64,000 bases of DNA from Clostridiaceae bacterium BRH_c20a (GTDB lineage: Bacteria; Bacillota; Peptococcia; Peptococcales; BICA1-8). Where the stretch lies: contig LADT01000006.1 in the NCBI GenBank assembly GCA_000961765.1, positions 92,051 to 156,050 on the forward strand. The letters run 5' to 3'. This document shows, one piece after another, positions 7,222-15,639 of the stretch (the first letter of the stretch is position 1; each line of letters starts with the position of its first letter). The position numbers and the translations under genes are program-made. A model generated the notes under the pieces. The model ran no database searches. It worked only from the letters and a program-made list of their open reading frames with translations, and had not been told where the DNA came from.

Positions 7222-8859
7222 ATGAGGCTTAAAAGGATTGAAATCAAAAACTTTGTTGGGATCAGAGAGCTTGCTATTGATGTAGCCAAGATAAATAGAT
7301 TAACCGGACACAAAGGAAGCGGAAAATCTTCATTTCTTGAAGCTCTTGAAAAAGCATTTACTAATAAAAGCAGCAGGACAGAAATTGTCCGCCATGATGA
7401 AGAAGAGGCAACAATATTTATCGAAACTGATAACGGCCTCGAAATAGACCGCAGGATTAGAAATGATCGCGCTGATTATCTCAAAATTAGAAAACCTGGC
7501 GAGGCTGTTCCACAGACAGAAGCCTTTCTCAAAAGTCTTATCAATGGTGAAATATTCCGACCACTAGAATTTGTTAAAAAGAGCCCCGATGAACAGGCAA
7601 AAATTATTTTGAACATGCTAGAAATTCCTTGGACTATGGATGATATAAATAATTGGTTTAATGAGATACCCAAGGAAATTAATTATGAGGCTCATATTCT
7701 ACAAGTGTTGAAGCAAATAGAAAAATCTTACTATGACCAAAGAGAAAATGTTAACCGTGAAATCTCTGTCTTGAAGGCTCAAATTAAAGGCATTAAGGAT
7801 GAACTTCCTGCTAATTATGACGGTGAATTTTGGAGAAATAAAAGCATTCAGGGGCTCTATACAAAGGTTGCTGAAGCAGAAGAAATTAATAAAAAGGTTA
7901 CGGCCGCTAGAAATATTATCGAAAACCTACAGGATAGGATTGCTGCAATAAAGTCCGAGGCTGAAAAGGATAAGCAGGCTAAGAAATCAGATTTTGAGAG
8001 TCAGCGGACAGAGATTAAGGAATATAAACAATTTCTATCAAACAAAATTGAAAAGTCCGAGGAAATAATTGCTCAGTCTGATGTTAAGATTGCTGAATCT
8101 GAAAAAATGTTGGATCTTGAATTGCAGAATGAAATTGAGAAACTAAAGGCTGAATACGAGAAGAAAAAACTTGAAGCTAGAAAGGCTGTTCAAATGGACG
8201 TACAGCACAGGAAGGAAAGCATTTCCGAACATAAGCAATTGTTATCTGCCAAAGAGCAGGAACTGACCAATATATCTCAGTTAGAGCAACAGTCCTTGGT
8301 GAGCATAGATGAAAAAGCGGCCGAGAAAATCGAAACTGAAAAAGCTAAGGTTGGTAATGCTCAGGAAGTTCTTAAGGATAACCAAGAAACCGATGTTGAG
8401 CCTCTAAGAAAAGAAGCTAATGAGGTTGCCAATATGCAAAGCTATCTGAGGGAATATGACAGAATGGCTGACATGATTAAAACCAAGTTAGCTCCTAGGC
8501 AGGAATCAAGCGAAACCTTAACTGCGAGGATAAAAAAAGCCAGGGAACTACCTATGGAACTCTTGAAGATAGCTGCTGTGCCTATTCCTGGTATCACTGT
8601 AGATAACGATGGATTAATTAGGATTGGAAAGACTCTTATTGGCGGTTTGTCAGAGGGAGAGCAGTTGGAATTGGCATTTAGAGTTGCCAAGGCTCAGTGT
8701 GGTCCACTAAAAGTAATCTGTCTGGATGGTATCAATAAGATAAACAATAGGGATCGGATCTGGATTGAAAATGAAATGCAGGTTGATGAATACCAATACT
8801 TTGTTACTTCCACCGAGGATGGAGAACTTCAAATTGAAACCAAGGAGGGTATTGCCTAA
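7222..8859 (+). CDS. SbcC/Rad50-like SMC-type ATPase
   Basis: 545 aa with an ABC/SMC layout. The N-terminal Walker A is GHKGSGKSS (about residues 29-37); a long coiled coil runs from about 165 to 425; and the C-terminal half carries the signature LSEGEQLELAFR and a Walker B strand LKVICLDG. The residue after the Walker B Asp is Gly rather than the usual Glu, so hydrolysis may be altered. Such ATPases usually pair with a nuclease to process DNA ends. Its neighbours are a recombination-associated protein and a RecB-like exonuclease, which suggests a phage recombination complex. It overlaps the next gene by 1 base. Confidence 0.85.
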   Translation: MRLKRIEIKNFVGIRELAIDVAKINRLTGHKGSGKSSFLEALEKAFTNKSSRTEIVRHDEEEATIFIETDNGLEIDRRIRNDRADYLKIRKPGEAVPQTEAFLKSLINGEIFRPLEFVKKSPDEQAKIILNMLEIPWTMDDINNWFNEIPKEINYEAHILQVLKQIEKSYYDQRENVNREISVLKAQIKGIKDELPANYDGEFWRNKSIQGLYTKVAEAEEINKKVTAARNIIENLQDRIAAIKSEAEKDKQAKKSDFESQRTEIKEYKQFLSNKIEKSEEIIAQSDVKIAESEKMLDLELQNEIEKLKAEYEKKKLEARKAVQMDVQHRKESISEHKQLLSAKEQELTNISQLEQQSLVSIDEKAAEKIETEKAKVGNAQEVLKDNQETDVEPLRKEANEVANMQSYLREYDRMADMIKTKLAPRQESSETLTARIKKARELPMELLKIAAVPIPGITVDNDGLIRIGKTLIGGLSEGEQLELAFRVAKAQCGPLKVICLDGINKINNRDRIWIENEMQVDEYQYFVTSTEDGELQIETKEGIA

Positions 8860-9755
8860 TGAGTGATTTCGAAATGGGTTTGCAGAAAAAAAAGAATGTT
8901 TCGGATAATATGGCTGTTCAGACTATGGTTGGGAGATATATGCAAGAGGTCCAAGGCATGGTATTTATGGCAAAGCAATTCCCGCGTAACCAATATGATT
9001 CATGGGAAAAAATTAAGGAGTCATGCAAAAGGAAAACCTTGGCTGAATCTGCACAATATGAATATCCTCGTGGCGGTGAAAAGGTGTCAGGTCCATCTAT
9101 TAGGTTAGCTGAAGTAATTGCTCAATGTTGGGGCAATATGAGCCATGGTGTAGTTGAATTGGAGCAAAAGCTTGGAGAAAGTTTAGCAATGGCTTTTGCT
9201 TGGGACTTAGAAACAAATACTCGGGTTGAAAAAATATTTACCGTGAAGCATGAAAGAAAAGCAAGAGGATCCATTACAAAATTATCTGATCCTCGGGACA
9301 TCTATGAGTTAGTTGCAAATATGGGAGCTAGACGGCAGAGGGCATGTATATTGGCTGTTATCCCTAAAGATATTACGGATGCTGCGGTTGAAGAGTGCGA
9401 AAAAACTTTAAAGGGTGACAATAAAGAGCCGATAGGTGATCGCATTAAAAAGATGCTGGACAAGTTTAAAGAGTACGGCGTAACCCGCGAAATGGTTGAA
9501 AAGCGTGCCGGCTATAAGGTTGAACTGTTTACTGAAAAAGACGTATTGAGTCTAGGCAAAATATATAACTCACTTAAAGATGGCATAGGCAAAAGGGAAG
9601 ATTATTTTGATGTTGATAAGCCATCACAGGCAACAAACAGTGACTTAGGAAAAGAATTTGAACAGCATAAAAATGAGCAGGAGAAAACTAACGAGGAACA
9701 GGGCTCATTGAACTTTGACCAGGGGGGTGCAACTGATGGAACTAACAAAAAGTAA
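8859..9755 (+). CDS. Phage recombination-associated protein (GPSIRLAE family)
   Basis: 298 aa. It belongs to a family common in phages, recognisable by KTLAESAQYEYPRGG, GPSIRLAEVIAQCWGN, AFAWDLETNTR and LVANMGARRQRACIL. The genes are repeatedly found beside RecE-like or Cas4-like nucleases, so a role in single-strand annealing or recombination is generally suspected, but I know of no proven activity. Here it sits between the SbcC-like ATPase (1-base overlap) and the exonuclease. The C-terminal 60 residues are charged and probably disordered. Confidence 0.7.
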   Translation: MSDFEMGLQKKKNVSDNMAVQTMVGRYMQEVQGMVFMAKQFPRNQYDSWEKIKESCKRKTLAESAQYEYPRGGEKVSGPSIRLAEVIAQCWGNMSHGVVELEQKLGESLAMAFAWDLETNTRVEKIFTVKHERKARGSITKLSDPRDIYELVANMGARRQRACILAVIPKDITDAAVEECEKTLKGDNKEPIGDRIKKMLDKFKEYGVTREMVEKRAGYKVELFTEKDVLSLGKIYNSLKDGIGKREDYFDVDKPSQATNSDLGKEFEQHKNEQEKTNEEQGSLNFDQGGATDGTNKK

Positions 9756-10530
9756 TTATCACTCTCTTGAAGCGGAACGGGCGTATATGTCCCGTTCCCA
9801 GTACCTCGGCTTTATAAAATGCGAAGCTCAGCAGATGGCAAAACTTGCGGGTGAATGGAGACAGGAAACCTCGGATGCATTTTTGGTTGGCTCTTATGTT
9901 CATGCGTGGAACGAGGGCAGCAGGAGAGAATTTATTGCGGAGCATCCAGAAATGTTCACCAAGGCTGGTGATCTAAAAGCTAACTTTAAAACTGCTGACC
10001 TAATGATTGCTACCCTAGAGGCCGACCCTCTTGCTATGTATATGCTACAGGGTGAAAAAGAAAGGATTTTCACTGCCGAGTTTACAGGCGTTTTATGGAA
10101 AGTTATGACCGATGTTCACAACAAGGAAAGGCGAAGGATGGCGGAGCTAAAAACTACCAAGAGTATCATTGAGACCACTTGGAGCCAAGAACACGGCGGG
10201 CGAGTGTCATTCGTTGAGCAGTATAATTATTTGCTTCAAGCGGCTTTATATACGGAGATTGAGCGAAGAGCAAACGGTAGGCAGGAAGGGGATTGGCTAG
10301 AGTATTATATGGTCGCTGTCTCCAAGGATAATGTTCCTGATAAAGAGGTAATTGACCTTAGGGATCCCGATAGGTATCTAGTGGAGTTAGCCCAAGTTGA
10401 AGAAAATATGCCAAGGATACTGCAGGTTAAGTCTGGACTGGTGGAGCCGGTCAGGTGTGGACGGTGTGATTACTGCAGAAGTACTAAGATTTTGACTGGG
10501 GCTATACATTACTTGGCTTTGGGTGCTTAA
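9736..10530 (+). CDS. PD-(D/E)XK exonuclease, RecE/RecB-like
   Basis: 264 aa from ATG 9736 (AGGGGGGTG upstream), overlapping the previous gene by 20 bases. Motifs of the RecB-family nuclease fold are seen: GSYVHAW, the acidic/lysine motif in AELKTTKS (E-x-K), and a later Q--YLLQAALYTE helix. A C-terminal CGRCDYC cluster could bind a metal or Fe-S centre, as in Cas4/AddB-type nucleases. The probable role is 5'-3' resection for phage recombination with the preceding protein. Confidence 0.85.
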   Translation: MELTKSNYHSLEAERAYMSRSQYLGFIKCEAQQMAKLAGEWRQETSDAFLVGSYVHAWNEGSRREFIAEHPEMFTKAGDLKANFKTADLMIATLEADPLAMYMLQGEKERIFTAEFTGVLWKVMTDVHNKERRRMAELKTTKSIIETTWSQEHGGRVSFVEQYNYLLQAALYTEIERRANGRQEGDWLEYYMVAVSKDNVPDKEVIDLRDPDRYLVELAQVEENMPRILQVKSGLVEPVRCGRCDYCRSTKILTGAIHYLALGA

Positions 10531-10546
10531 GTAGGGAGGTGGTCAA

Positions 10547-11824
10547 TTGTATATAAGCTATAACGATTTACAAATAGAACAGAGTCGCGATTTGGACTAT
10601 AAAATTAATAAAGCTGTAGAAGCTATCCGTTCTGCATTAGTAGTATGTAAACACCGGCCTGCAATAGCTTTTTCAGGTGGTAAGGATAGCACTGTACTAT
10701 GGCATATAATATTGACGTACTTCCCGGAATGGGCAAATAGATTTGTGATTATATACGGTAACACTGGGGTGGAATATCCCGAATGCTTAAAATTTGCTCG
10801 GCAGTTGGGAAAAGAATGGGGTAAAGGAAGTTTCTATGAAGCTACTCCGGAAAAAACAGAACGGGAAGGACTTAAATATGAAGCCCAACAAAAGGTGCTG
10901 AATTACTTAATTACAACAGGCGGGATTAAAGATGCTTTAAAAGATGATGGCAAACTAAAGAGTACTGCAACTTTAGAAAATGCATGTCCTAGTCATTTGC
11001 GTCAGAAATTTGAAAAAGAAAGATTAATCTGGCCGGAAGGTACCACTAAAAATTATTGGTGGTGTATAGACCAGTATGGATGGCCATTGCTAGGCAAGGC
11101 AGCTTCTAAGTTAAAGGCCAGACGTATTAATATTGATTGTTTTCTCCAATTTTCAGAGAGCCAGAGTGATGACCCAAAATTACTAGCCTACTATGAGTTA
11201 TTAAAACAGGTTAAATTCTCCCAGGCTTGTTGTGACATCTTAAAAAAAGAACCAAGTGAATGCTTGCAAGTTAAACTCAATGTGGATGTAATTTTTAAAG
11301 GCTTAATGGCTGCTGAATCACGGACTCGGCAAACCAACTTTGTGAGTAGAGGATATTTATTTAAATCTCATAGACCGCACCTTGGCAATGATCCGTTTTG
11401 GCACTGTAATCCAATATCTATTTGGACAGATGATGATATTTGGGCATATATCAAGCGGTTTAATGTCCCATACTCAACCTTATATGATATGGGATTTACA
11501 GATGGTGATGGTAAATATCATAAGATTAAACGAAATGGCTGCGTTGGGTGTGGAACAGATTTACTTTATCCCAATAATCATATGGCAATGTTGAGAAGGA
11601 CACATCCTAAACATTGGGAAACTTTCATGCGAAAAGGAATGGCAGAAGAGATTAGAAACATACAGATTGCTAAAAGAAAGGGTCAATATTCATTGTTTGA
11701 TATGTTCGATGCTAAGGATCTAATCGAAGAAAGGCCATGTATATTTGACCGGATTGATAGATTAGTAATGGTTGATGATACTTGGCAAGAAGATGTACAG
11801 GCTTTTGATCCGGATGCAGCTTAA
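10547..11824 (+). CDS. PAPS-reductase-like PP-loop protein
   Basis: 425 aa, TTG start after GGGAGGTGG. The PP-loop SGGKDST (residues 43-49) is the adenylate-binding signature of PAPS reductases and related ATP pyrophosphatases. CC at 228-229 (QACCDILKKEP) and CxxC at 332-335 (GCVGC) reproduce the cysteine spacing style of Fe-S APS reductases. Phages often carry such genes; proposed roles include sulfur-based DNA or tRNA modification. No dnd genes are adjacent. It lies between the recombination and replication genes. The family call is firm; the substrate is unknown. Confidence 0.8.
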   Translation: MYISYNDLQIEQSRDLDYKINKAVEAIRSALVVCKHRPAIAFSGGKDSTVLWHIILTYFPEWANRFVIIYGNTGVEYPECLKFARQLGKEWGKGSFYEATPEKTEREGLKYEAQQKVLNYLITTGGIKDALKDDGKLKSTATLENACPSHLRQKFEKERLIWPEGTTKNYWWCIDQYGWPLLGKAASKLKARRINIDCFLQFSESQSDDPKLLAYYELLKQVKFSQACCDILKKEPSECLQVKLNVDVIFKGLMAAESRTRQTNFVSRGYLFKSHRPHLGNDPFWHCNPISIWTDDDIWAYIKRFNVPYSTLYDMGFTDGDGKYHKIKRNGCVGCGTDLLYPNNHMAMLRRTHPKHWETFMRKGMAEEIRNIQIAKRKGQYSLFDMFDAKDLIEERPCIFDRIDRLVMVDDTWQEDVQAFDPDAA

Positions 11825-11842
11825 ATAATTGGGGGTGAACCC

Positions 11843-11986
11843 ATGAGATGGAGATTGTTTGTTTGGTTGTGTTCAGGCCTTATTGCGAAGGCTCACCTAT
11901 CAGAAATGGGTGAGTATCAATGGAAATGGCACGATGAAGTCAGATACAGACTGGCAATGCTTGTTTTGCAGGAGGTGAGCTCATGA
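11843..11986 (+). CDS. Small phage protein (47 aa)
   Basis: ATG at 11843 after GGGGGTG; the stop overlaps the next start (ATGA), implying coupled translation. The product has a hydrophobic N-terminus (LFVWLCSGLIAKAHL) and a Trp-rich middle (EYQWKWHDEVRYR). Function unknown. Confidence 0.6.
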   Translation: MRWRLFVWLCSGLIAKAHLSEMGEYQWKWHDEVRYRLAMLVLQEVSS

Positions 11987-12501
11987 GAAAAATAATTGAT
12001 GATATCTTTATATCCCTAGTGTTTTTACTATTCTTAGCTTACATATTTATCTTCCAGCCGCAAGTAAAGCAAGAGATTGCTAATTACCAGCTCGAGATAG
12101 AAATCATGAAGCTGGAAGTAAAACAGCTACGGTTGGAGCAGCAGGAGCTTTCAAAGCAGGTTAGGGAGTTTCTTGATAAATGGAATATAGCTGTCATGGA
12201 AGCCACAGCCTACGCCCCCGCAGATAACCAAAGTGGGATGTGTGCTGATTCTAACCCCCTCCTTACCGCAACCGGGACTCGACCGGGTCCCGGAACCATT
12301 GCGGTGAACCCAAAGTTGATATCATACCGATCTAATATGTGGGTGCAGGGGTATGGATGGGGAAAGGCGTTGGATACCGGCGGGATGATAAGAGCTCGGG
12401 ATGATCTAATTGATGTTTATAAAGATACATACAAGCAAGCTTTGGCATGGGGTAGGAGAAAGGTTGTGGTGGTATGGTCACCAGGACAGACAGAGTATTA
12501 A
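11983..12501 (+). CDS. Membrane-anchored 3D-domain protein
   Basis: 172 aa. Residues about 8-26 are a membrane anchor, followed by a coiled coil (27-65) and a C-terminal 3D domain (about 70-168) with TAYAPADNQSG, GTIAVNPKLI, ALDTGGMI and IDVY, the Asp pattern of the double-psi barrel found in Rpf/YabE/YuiC and MltA-type muralytic proteins. It probably acts on peptidoglycan from the membrane. Its place in the early/replication region, rather than the lysis module, suggests modification of the lysogen's wall; that is inference. Confidence 0.8.
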   Translation: MRKIIDDIFISLVFLLFLAYIFIFQPQVKQEIANYQLEIEIMKLEVKQLRLEQQELSKQVREFLDKWNIAVMEATAYAPADNQSGMCADSNPLLTATGTRPGPGTIAVNPKLISYRSNMWVQGYGWGKALDTGGMIRARDDLIDVYKDTYKQALAWGRRKVVVVWSPGQTEY

Positions 12502-12572
12502 TAATGTTTTTAATCGCAAGTATATTATTATTTCCTTACTGGTTCAACTTACTTAATTTGGCCATGGAGTGA
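12474..12572 (+). CDS. Putative membrane micropeptide (32 aa)
   Basis: An ATG frame at 12474 overlaps the end of the 3D-domain gene by 28 bases and encodes one hydrophobic segment (MFLIASILLFPYWFNLLNLA). It ends 4 bases before the next gene. SD is weak. It could be a real membrane peptide or a chance frame. Confidence 0.3.
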   Translation: MVTRTDRVLIMFLIASILLFPYWFNLLNLAME

Positions 12573-12576
12573 TTTT

Positions 12577-13365
12577 ATGAACTACATCACAGAAATTAAT
12601 GCCTTTTATGATTGGCTCGAAACCAATTCCATATCTGACTCTAGTATTGTTTTATGGCATGCTTTAATGCACATAAACAATAAAGCTGGATGGATAACAG
12701 AGTTCGCGGTAGCCATATCTACCCTGGAAACCAAAACTGGGTTAAAGAAGGATGCGATTATAAGGGCGCGTCAAAGGCTAAAACAGGCTGGAAGAATTGA
12801 TTTTAGAAGTCGCACTGGCCAACAGTCAGCAATTTATACAATTATCCCTTTTAATAATTGTGTCGTTTTAAACGACACTAACTGCGACACTAACCGCAAC
12901 ACAAACCGCGCACAAAGTGCAACACAAACCGCGTCTATTAATAAACTAAATAAAACTAAACTAAATAATATTGATCATGATAACGCGCGCGTGTGTGAAA
13001 TGCCTGTGGAAATTGTGGATAATGTGGATAACCTCACTAGTTTGGCAAAATTTATTGAACGTGAATTTAGCCAATTGCTTAACTCAACATGCATTCAGCA
13101 GATTAAAGACTGGCAGAGTCTTTTTCCTGATGAAATGATTAAATATGCAGTAGAAAAATCTGTTTTGGCAGATAAAAAAAACTACCTGTACGTCAATAGT
13201 ATTATTAATTCTTGGCTAAGAAATAATATCCAGACTTTACAGGAGGCTAAAAAGGCTGATGAGGATTTTTTGAGAGAAAAACAAAGAAGTTCTTCCAGGA
13301 GAGCAGAGGGAAAAAGGCAGGCAGTTGATACTAATAACCGTGATTTGAGTTATCTTGTGGAGTGA
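12577..13365 (+). CDS. DnaD-like phage replication initiation protein
   Basis: 262 aa. The N-terminal 90 residues form a winged helix of the DnaD/DnaB-N type (VLWHALMHINNKAGW, then LETKTGLKKDAIIRARQRLK). A low-complexity linker follows, with a D/N-T-N repeat. Residues about 150-215 resemble a DnaD C-terminal domain (FIEREFSQLL to YVNSIINSWLRNN). DnaD proteins help load the host helicase. The linker DNA contains iterons and three abutting DnaA-type 9-mers, so the phage origin probably lies within this gene, as in lambda O. No helicase-loader ATPase is seen nearby. Confidence 0.82.
   Translation: MNYITEINAFYDWLETNSISDSSIVLWHALMHINNKAGWITEFAVAISTLETKTGLKKDAIIRARQRLKQAGRIDFRSRTGQQSAIYTIIPFNNCVVLNDTNCDTNRNTNRAQSATQTASINKLNKTKLNNIDHDNARVCEMPVEIVDNVDNLTSLAKFIEREFSQLLNSTCIQQIKDWQSLFPDEMIKYAVEKSVLADKKNYLYVNSIINSWLRNNIQTLQEAKKADEDFLREKQRSSSRRAEGKRQAVDTNNRDLSYLVE
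12860..12878. repeat. 19-bp palindrome next to iterons
   Basis: GTGTCGTTT and AAACGACAC flank one base. It abuts the first iteron and lies in the linker of the replication gene; probably part of the origin. Confidence 0.55.
12873..12931 (+). repeat. 12-bp iterons of the phage origin
   Basis: Repeats of CRACACWAACYG start at 12873, 12885, 12897 and 12920, with a degenerate unit near 12909, giving a period of 12 bp. In frame they encode DTN / DTN / NTN / (AQS) / TQT units. Direct repeats in a phage replication gene are the usual binding sites of the encoded initiator. Confidence 0.7.
12932..13031. other. Predicted phage replication origin
   Basis: An AT-rich stretch (12932-12983) is followed by TGTGGAAAT (13005-13013), TGTGGATAA (13014-13022) and TGTGGATAA (13023-13031). 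The last two are exact reverse complements of the DnaA box TTATCCACA, and all three abut. Together with the iterons to the left this has the layout of a bacterial-type origin that uses host DnaA. Confidence 0.65.
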
Positions 13366-13382
13366 GTTGGGAGTTGAAAAAT

Positions 13383-13730
13383 ATGATTAAGTTTGTTGTA
13401 CCAGGACGACCGGTACCAGCTGTAAGAATGACGCAGCGGGGTAAGTACGTGAAGGACAGGGCACAGCTGTATATTAACTACAAAAATCATATTGCCTGGG
13501 TTGCACGGACAAAGATTAAAAATCCTATTATCGGTCCGGTAATAATTAAAATAAAAGTGTTTGTTCGGGGAAAAGGTGGCGACTGGGATAATTACGCCAA
13601 GTCCGTCTGTGATGGGCTCAATAAAATAGCATACAAGGATGACAGCCAGATCCGGAAGGGTGAAGTCGAGATAATAAGCTGTGGCAAGGATGAGCAGCGA
13701 GTAGAAATAGAAATCGAGGAGGTTGCTTAA
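13383..13730 (+). CDS. rusA: RusA-like Holliday junction resolvase
   Basis: 115 aa. The RusA signature is clear: PGRPVPAVRM at the N-terminus and GDWDNYAKSVCDGLNKIAYK followed by DDSQI, which supplies the catalytic aspartates. RusA resolves four-way junctions made during phage recombination and replication before packaging. ATG at 13383 (GGGAG upstream) fits the family N-terminus better than the upstream GTG. It abuts the next gene. Confidence 0.92.
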   Translation: MIKFVVPGRPVPAVRMTQRGKYVKDRAQLYINYKNHIAWVARTKIKNPIIGPVIIKIKVFVRGKGGDWDNYAKSVCDGLNKIAYKDDSQIRKGEVEIISCGKDEQRVEIEIEEVA

Positions 13731-14249
13731 ATGAGTAATTTTAAAAAAGCTCCTGAGGTTGAGGCAATAGCGTTGGAACTTATAAGCCAATTTCATCCAC
13801 ACCTAAAAGATGCAGTTGATAAACTTGATTTTTATAAAAGGTATGGCGGTGGAGTTGACTGGGCAGGTAAATGCAAAAAGTGTACATCATTTGAACGTCA
13901 TCTTACTAGTAAGATGTTCTTTGTTTTCATAAATGATGATGTGTGGACAAGAATGAACAGTAACCAGAGAGAAGCCTTAGTGGACCATGAGCTATGCCAT
14001 ATATTGCGTAGAAAAGGAGAATTTATTAATCATGAAACAAGAGAAGTTGAATTTAGATGGGCCAATAAAGAAGATCCTGATAATTGGTACATTAGGGAGC
14101 ATGATGTCGAAGAGTTCTCAGACGTAATTTATCGTCATGGTCTTTGGGAAACAGGTATAGAGAAGTTTGCTGTAGCTGTAAGAAAGGCAAGTCACCAAAT
14201 GACCATAGAAGATTTTGAGAATCAGCCACTTAAAGCCGTAAACCAATAG
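13731..14249 (+). CDS. Phage putative zinc metallopeptidase
   Basis: 172 aa with ALVDHELCHILRR (His-Glu-x-x-His) at about residues 84-96, matching the family of phage 'putative metallopeptidase' proteins that sit beside replication and resolvase genes. A possible upstream metal site is CKKCTSFERH. The family has no established substrate. SD GGAGG; the gene starts directly after rusA. Confidence 0.8.
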   Translation: MSNFKKAPEVEAIALELISQFHPHLKDAVDKLDFYKRYGGGVDWAGKCKKCTSFERHLTSKMFFVFINDDVWTRMNSNQREALVDHELCHILRRKGEFINHETREVEFRWANKEDPDNWYIREHDVEEFSDVIYRHGLWETGIEKFAVAVRKASHQMTIEDFENQPLKAVNQ

Positions 14250-14262
14250 GAGGAGTGATAAT

Positions 14263-14385
14263 ATGCCTCAAATTTGTTACAAGTGCGATAACTGTAGGCT
14301 ATTTGTTGTAGGCCTGTGCAATGGGATGGAGAAGTTTGATTTACTTAAGTGCCAGGAGCTGAAGAAAGAGGCTTTAGCTAGTTGA
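14263..14385 (+). CDS. Cysteine-rich micro-protein (40 aa)
   Basis: ATG 14263 follows AGGAGGAGTG. Five cysteines in 40 residues (CYKCDNC, then GLCNG and LKCQE) suggest a small zinc knuckle. It heads a group of three Cys-rich small genes. Function unknown. Confidence 0.65.
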   Translation: MPQICYKCDNCRLFVVGLCNGMEKFDLLKCQELKKEALAS

Positions 14386-14416
14386 ATATTATGTAAATTT
14401 TGTGAAGGAGTGATAA

Positions 14417-14614
14417 TTGTTGAAAGTATTAGAATTAGGCGAAGAATGTAAAGTATGTTTATGCGCCAAGTGCGGGTATAGAGAGCATTGCGTGACAATG
14501 TGTGGCGATACAGAGTTATATTGTCAAGAAGAATGTAAGGGCGAAGATGGAGCCATGACTGGATGTAGTCAGTTTGAAAGCTTGCAAGTTATACGAAGGA
14601 GCGATGAAGAATAA
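14417..14614 (+). CDS. Cysteine-rich small phage protein
   Basis: 65 aa from TTG 14417 (GGAGTGATAA upstream). Nine cysteines include CKVCLCAKCG, HCVTMCG, YCQEEC and GCSQF, so it is probably a metal-binding protein. It is followed directly by a Lar-like gene. Not recognised. Confidence 0.6.
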   Translation: MLKVLELGEECKVCLCAKCGYREHCVTMCGDTELYCQEECKGEDGAMTGCSQFESLQVIRRSDEE

Positions 14615-14787
14615 TGAAAGATTTAAAAAACTGCCCATGTTGTGGGGCTAAAGCACGAATTGAAACAAGCCAAGCCGAAACAGCCTTTAAAGTATCATGC
14701 GGGGAAGTTTATAAATGCGGGCTTACTCAATACTGGTTTGATAATGAAGAAGAAGCCGTAAAATCTTGGAATAGACGGATTGATTAA
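14614..14787 (+). CDS. Lar-like restriction alleviation family protein
   Basis: 57 aa, start overlapping the previous stop by 1 base (TAATG). NCPCCGAKARIET, VSCGEVYKCG and EEAVKSWNRR match the short zinc-ribbon Lar family (CPFCG ... C--C ... A---WN-R). Lar from Rac alleviates type I restriction by modulating methylation; most relatives are uncharacterised. Anti-restriction is possible for this phage. Confidence 0.72.
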   Translation: MKDLKNCPCCGAKARIETSQAETAFKVSCGEVYKCGLTQYWFDNEEEAVKSWNRRID

Positions 14788-14837
14788 GTGACGCATTACA
14801 ACGATTAAGCGAAAGAGTGGCAAGGAGGCTTTATACC

Positions 14838-15032
14838 ATGGAAGAAGGTGACCAGGTAACAATTTCAATTACAAAGAGAAAATCAGAAAAAAAGTTTACT
14901 GGGATAGTTGTTCAGATCAGCAAAAGATGTCAGTTATTTGTGGTATATAACGGTAAATATAAAGAAAGTTTTAGATTAAAAGATGTGGAACTAGGATTAA
15001 TTAAAGTTAAGATAAATAAGGTTGCATCTTAA
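14838..15032 (+). CDS. Small basic phage protein, SH3-like
   Basis: 64 aa from ATG 14838 (AAGGAGG 9 bases upstream). It is basic and strand-rich (GDQVTISITKRKSEKKFTGI), possibly a small beta-barrel binding nucleic acid. It lies just ahead of the late regulator. Not recognised. Confidence 0.6.
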   Translation: MEEGDQVTISITKRKSEKKFTGIVVQISKRCQLFVVYNGKYKESFRLKDVELGLIKVKINKVAS

Positions 15033-15052
15033 TATATAAAGAGGTGATACCC

Positions 15053-15601
15053 ATGAGGCAGAAAATAAAACAGCAGGTTGAAGTACTACTTTATAATTAT
15101 AAAAGCATGAAAACCTTTATTGAAAACGCTCAGAATGAAATTGAGGAAATAAAGGACGGTATTATTCTTAGCTGTCAGGGTACCTATGAACGTCTGGATC
15201 AGCTTAACCTTGTGGGTATCTCCTCAGGAAATATATATATTGGTGATTCAACGGCCGAAACAGTTATAAAATTCGAAAAGCATGATATTATTAATGCACT
15301 AGAGAATGAAATTTCCATGGCCAGGAACCAGATAGAGCGAATTGATAAGGCAATAGATAATCTATCTAAGCAGGAGCTTAAAATTATAGAGAAACGATAT
15401 TTTGAGAAGAAGGATTGGAAGCTCATAGAGGAAGAAGTTAACTTGAGCCGCGCTCAGTGTGATGTTTGGAGAAAAAGAGGATTAAGAACTATTGCAATTA
15501 GTTTATTTGGTCTCAGGTGTATCAATGGGAAGGATAAGACATTTTCAATACAAAAACAAGACATAAGGACAGAAAAAGTCAGCTATAATTGTAATAGGTG
15601 A
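15053..15601 (+). CDS. Sigma-70-like late transcription regulator (ArpU/RinA/DUF1492 type)
   Basis: 182 aa. The C-terminal part (LSKQELKIIEKRYFEKKDWK then LIEEEVNLSRAQCDVWRKR) resembles sigma region 4, as in the phage regulators that turn on terminase and structural operons in Firmicute phages. Its position, last early gene before the terminase, is exactly the usual one. SD GAGGTG lies 7 bases before ATG 15053. Confidence 0.75.
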   Translation: MRQKIKQQVEVLLYNYKSMKTFIENAQNEIEEIKDGIILSCQGTYERLDQLNLVGISSGNIYIGDSTAETVIKFEKHDIINALENEISMARNQIERIDKAIDNLSKQELKIIEKRYFEKKDWKLIEEEVNLSRAQCDVWRKRGLRTIAISLFGLRCINGKDKTFSIQKQDIRTEKVSYNCNR

Positions 15602-15639
15602 AATAGTTTGTCGGGTTTGATACACATATGTGACATGAG

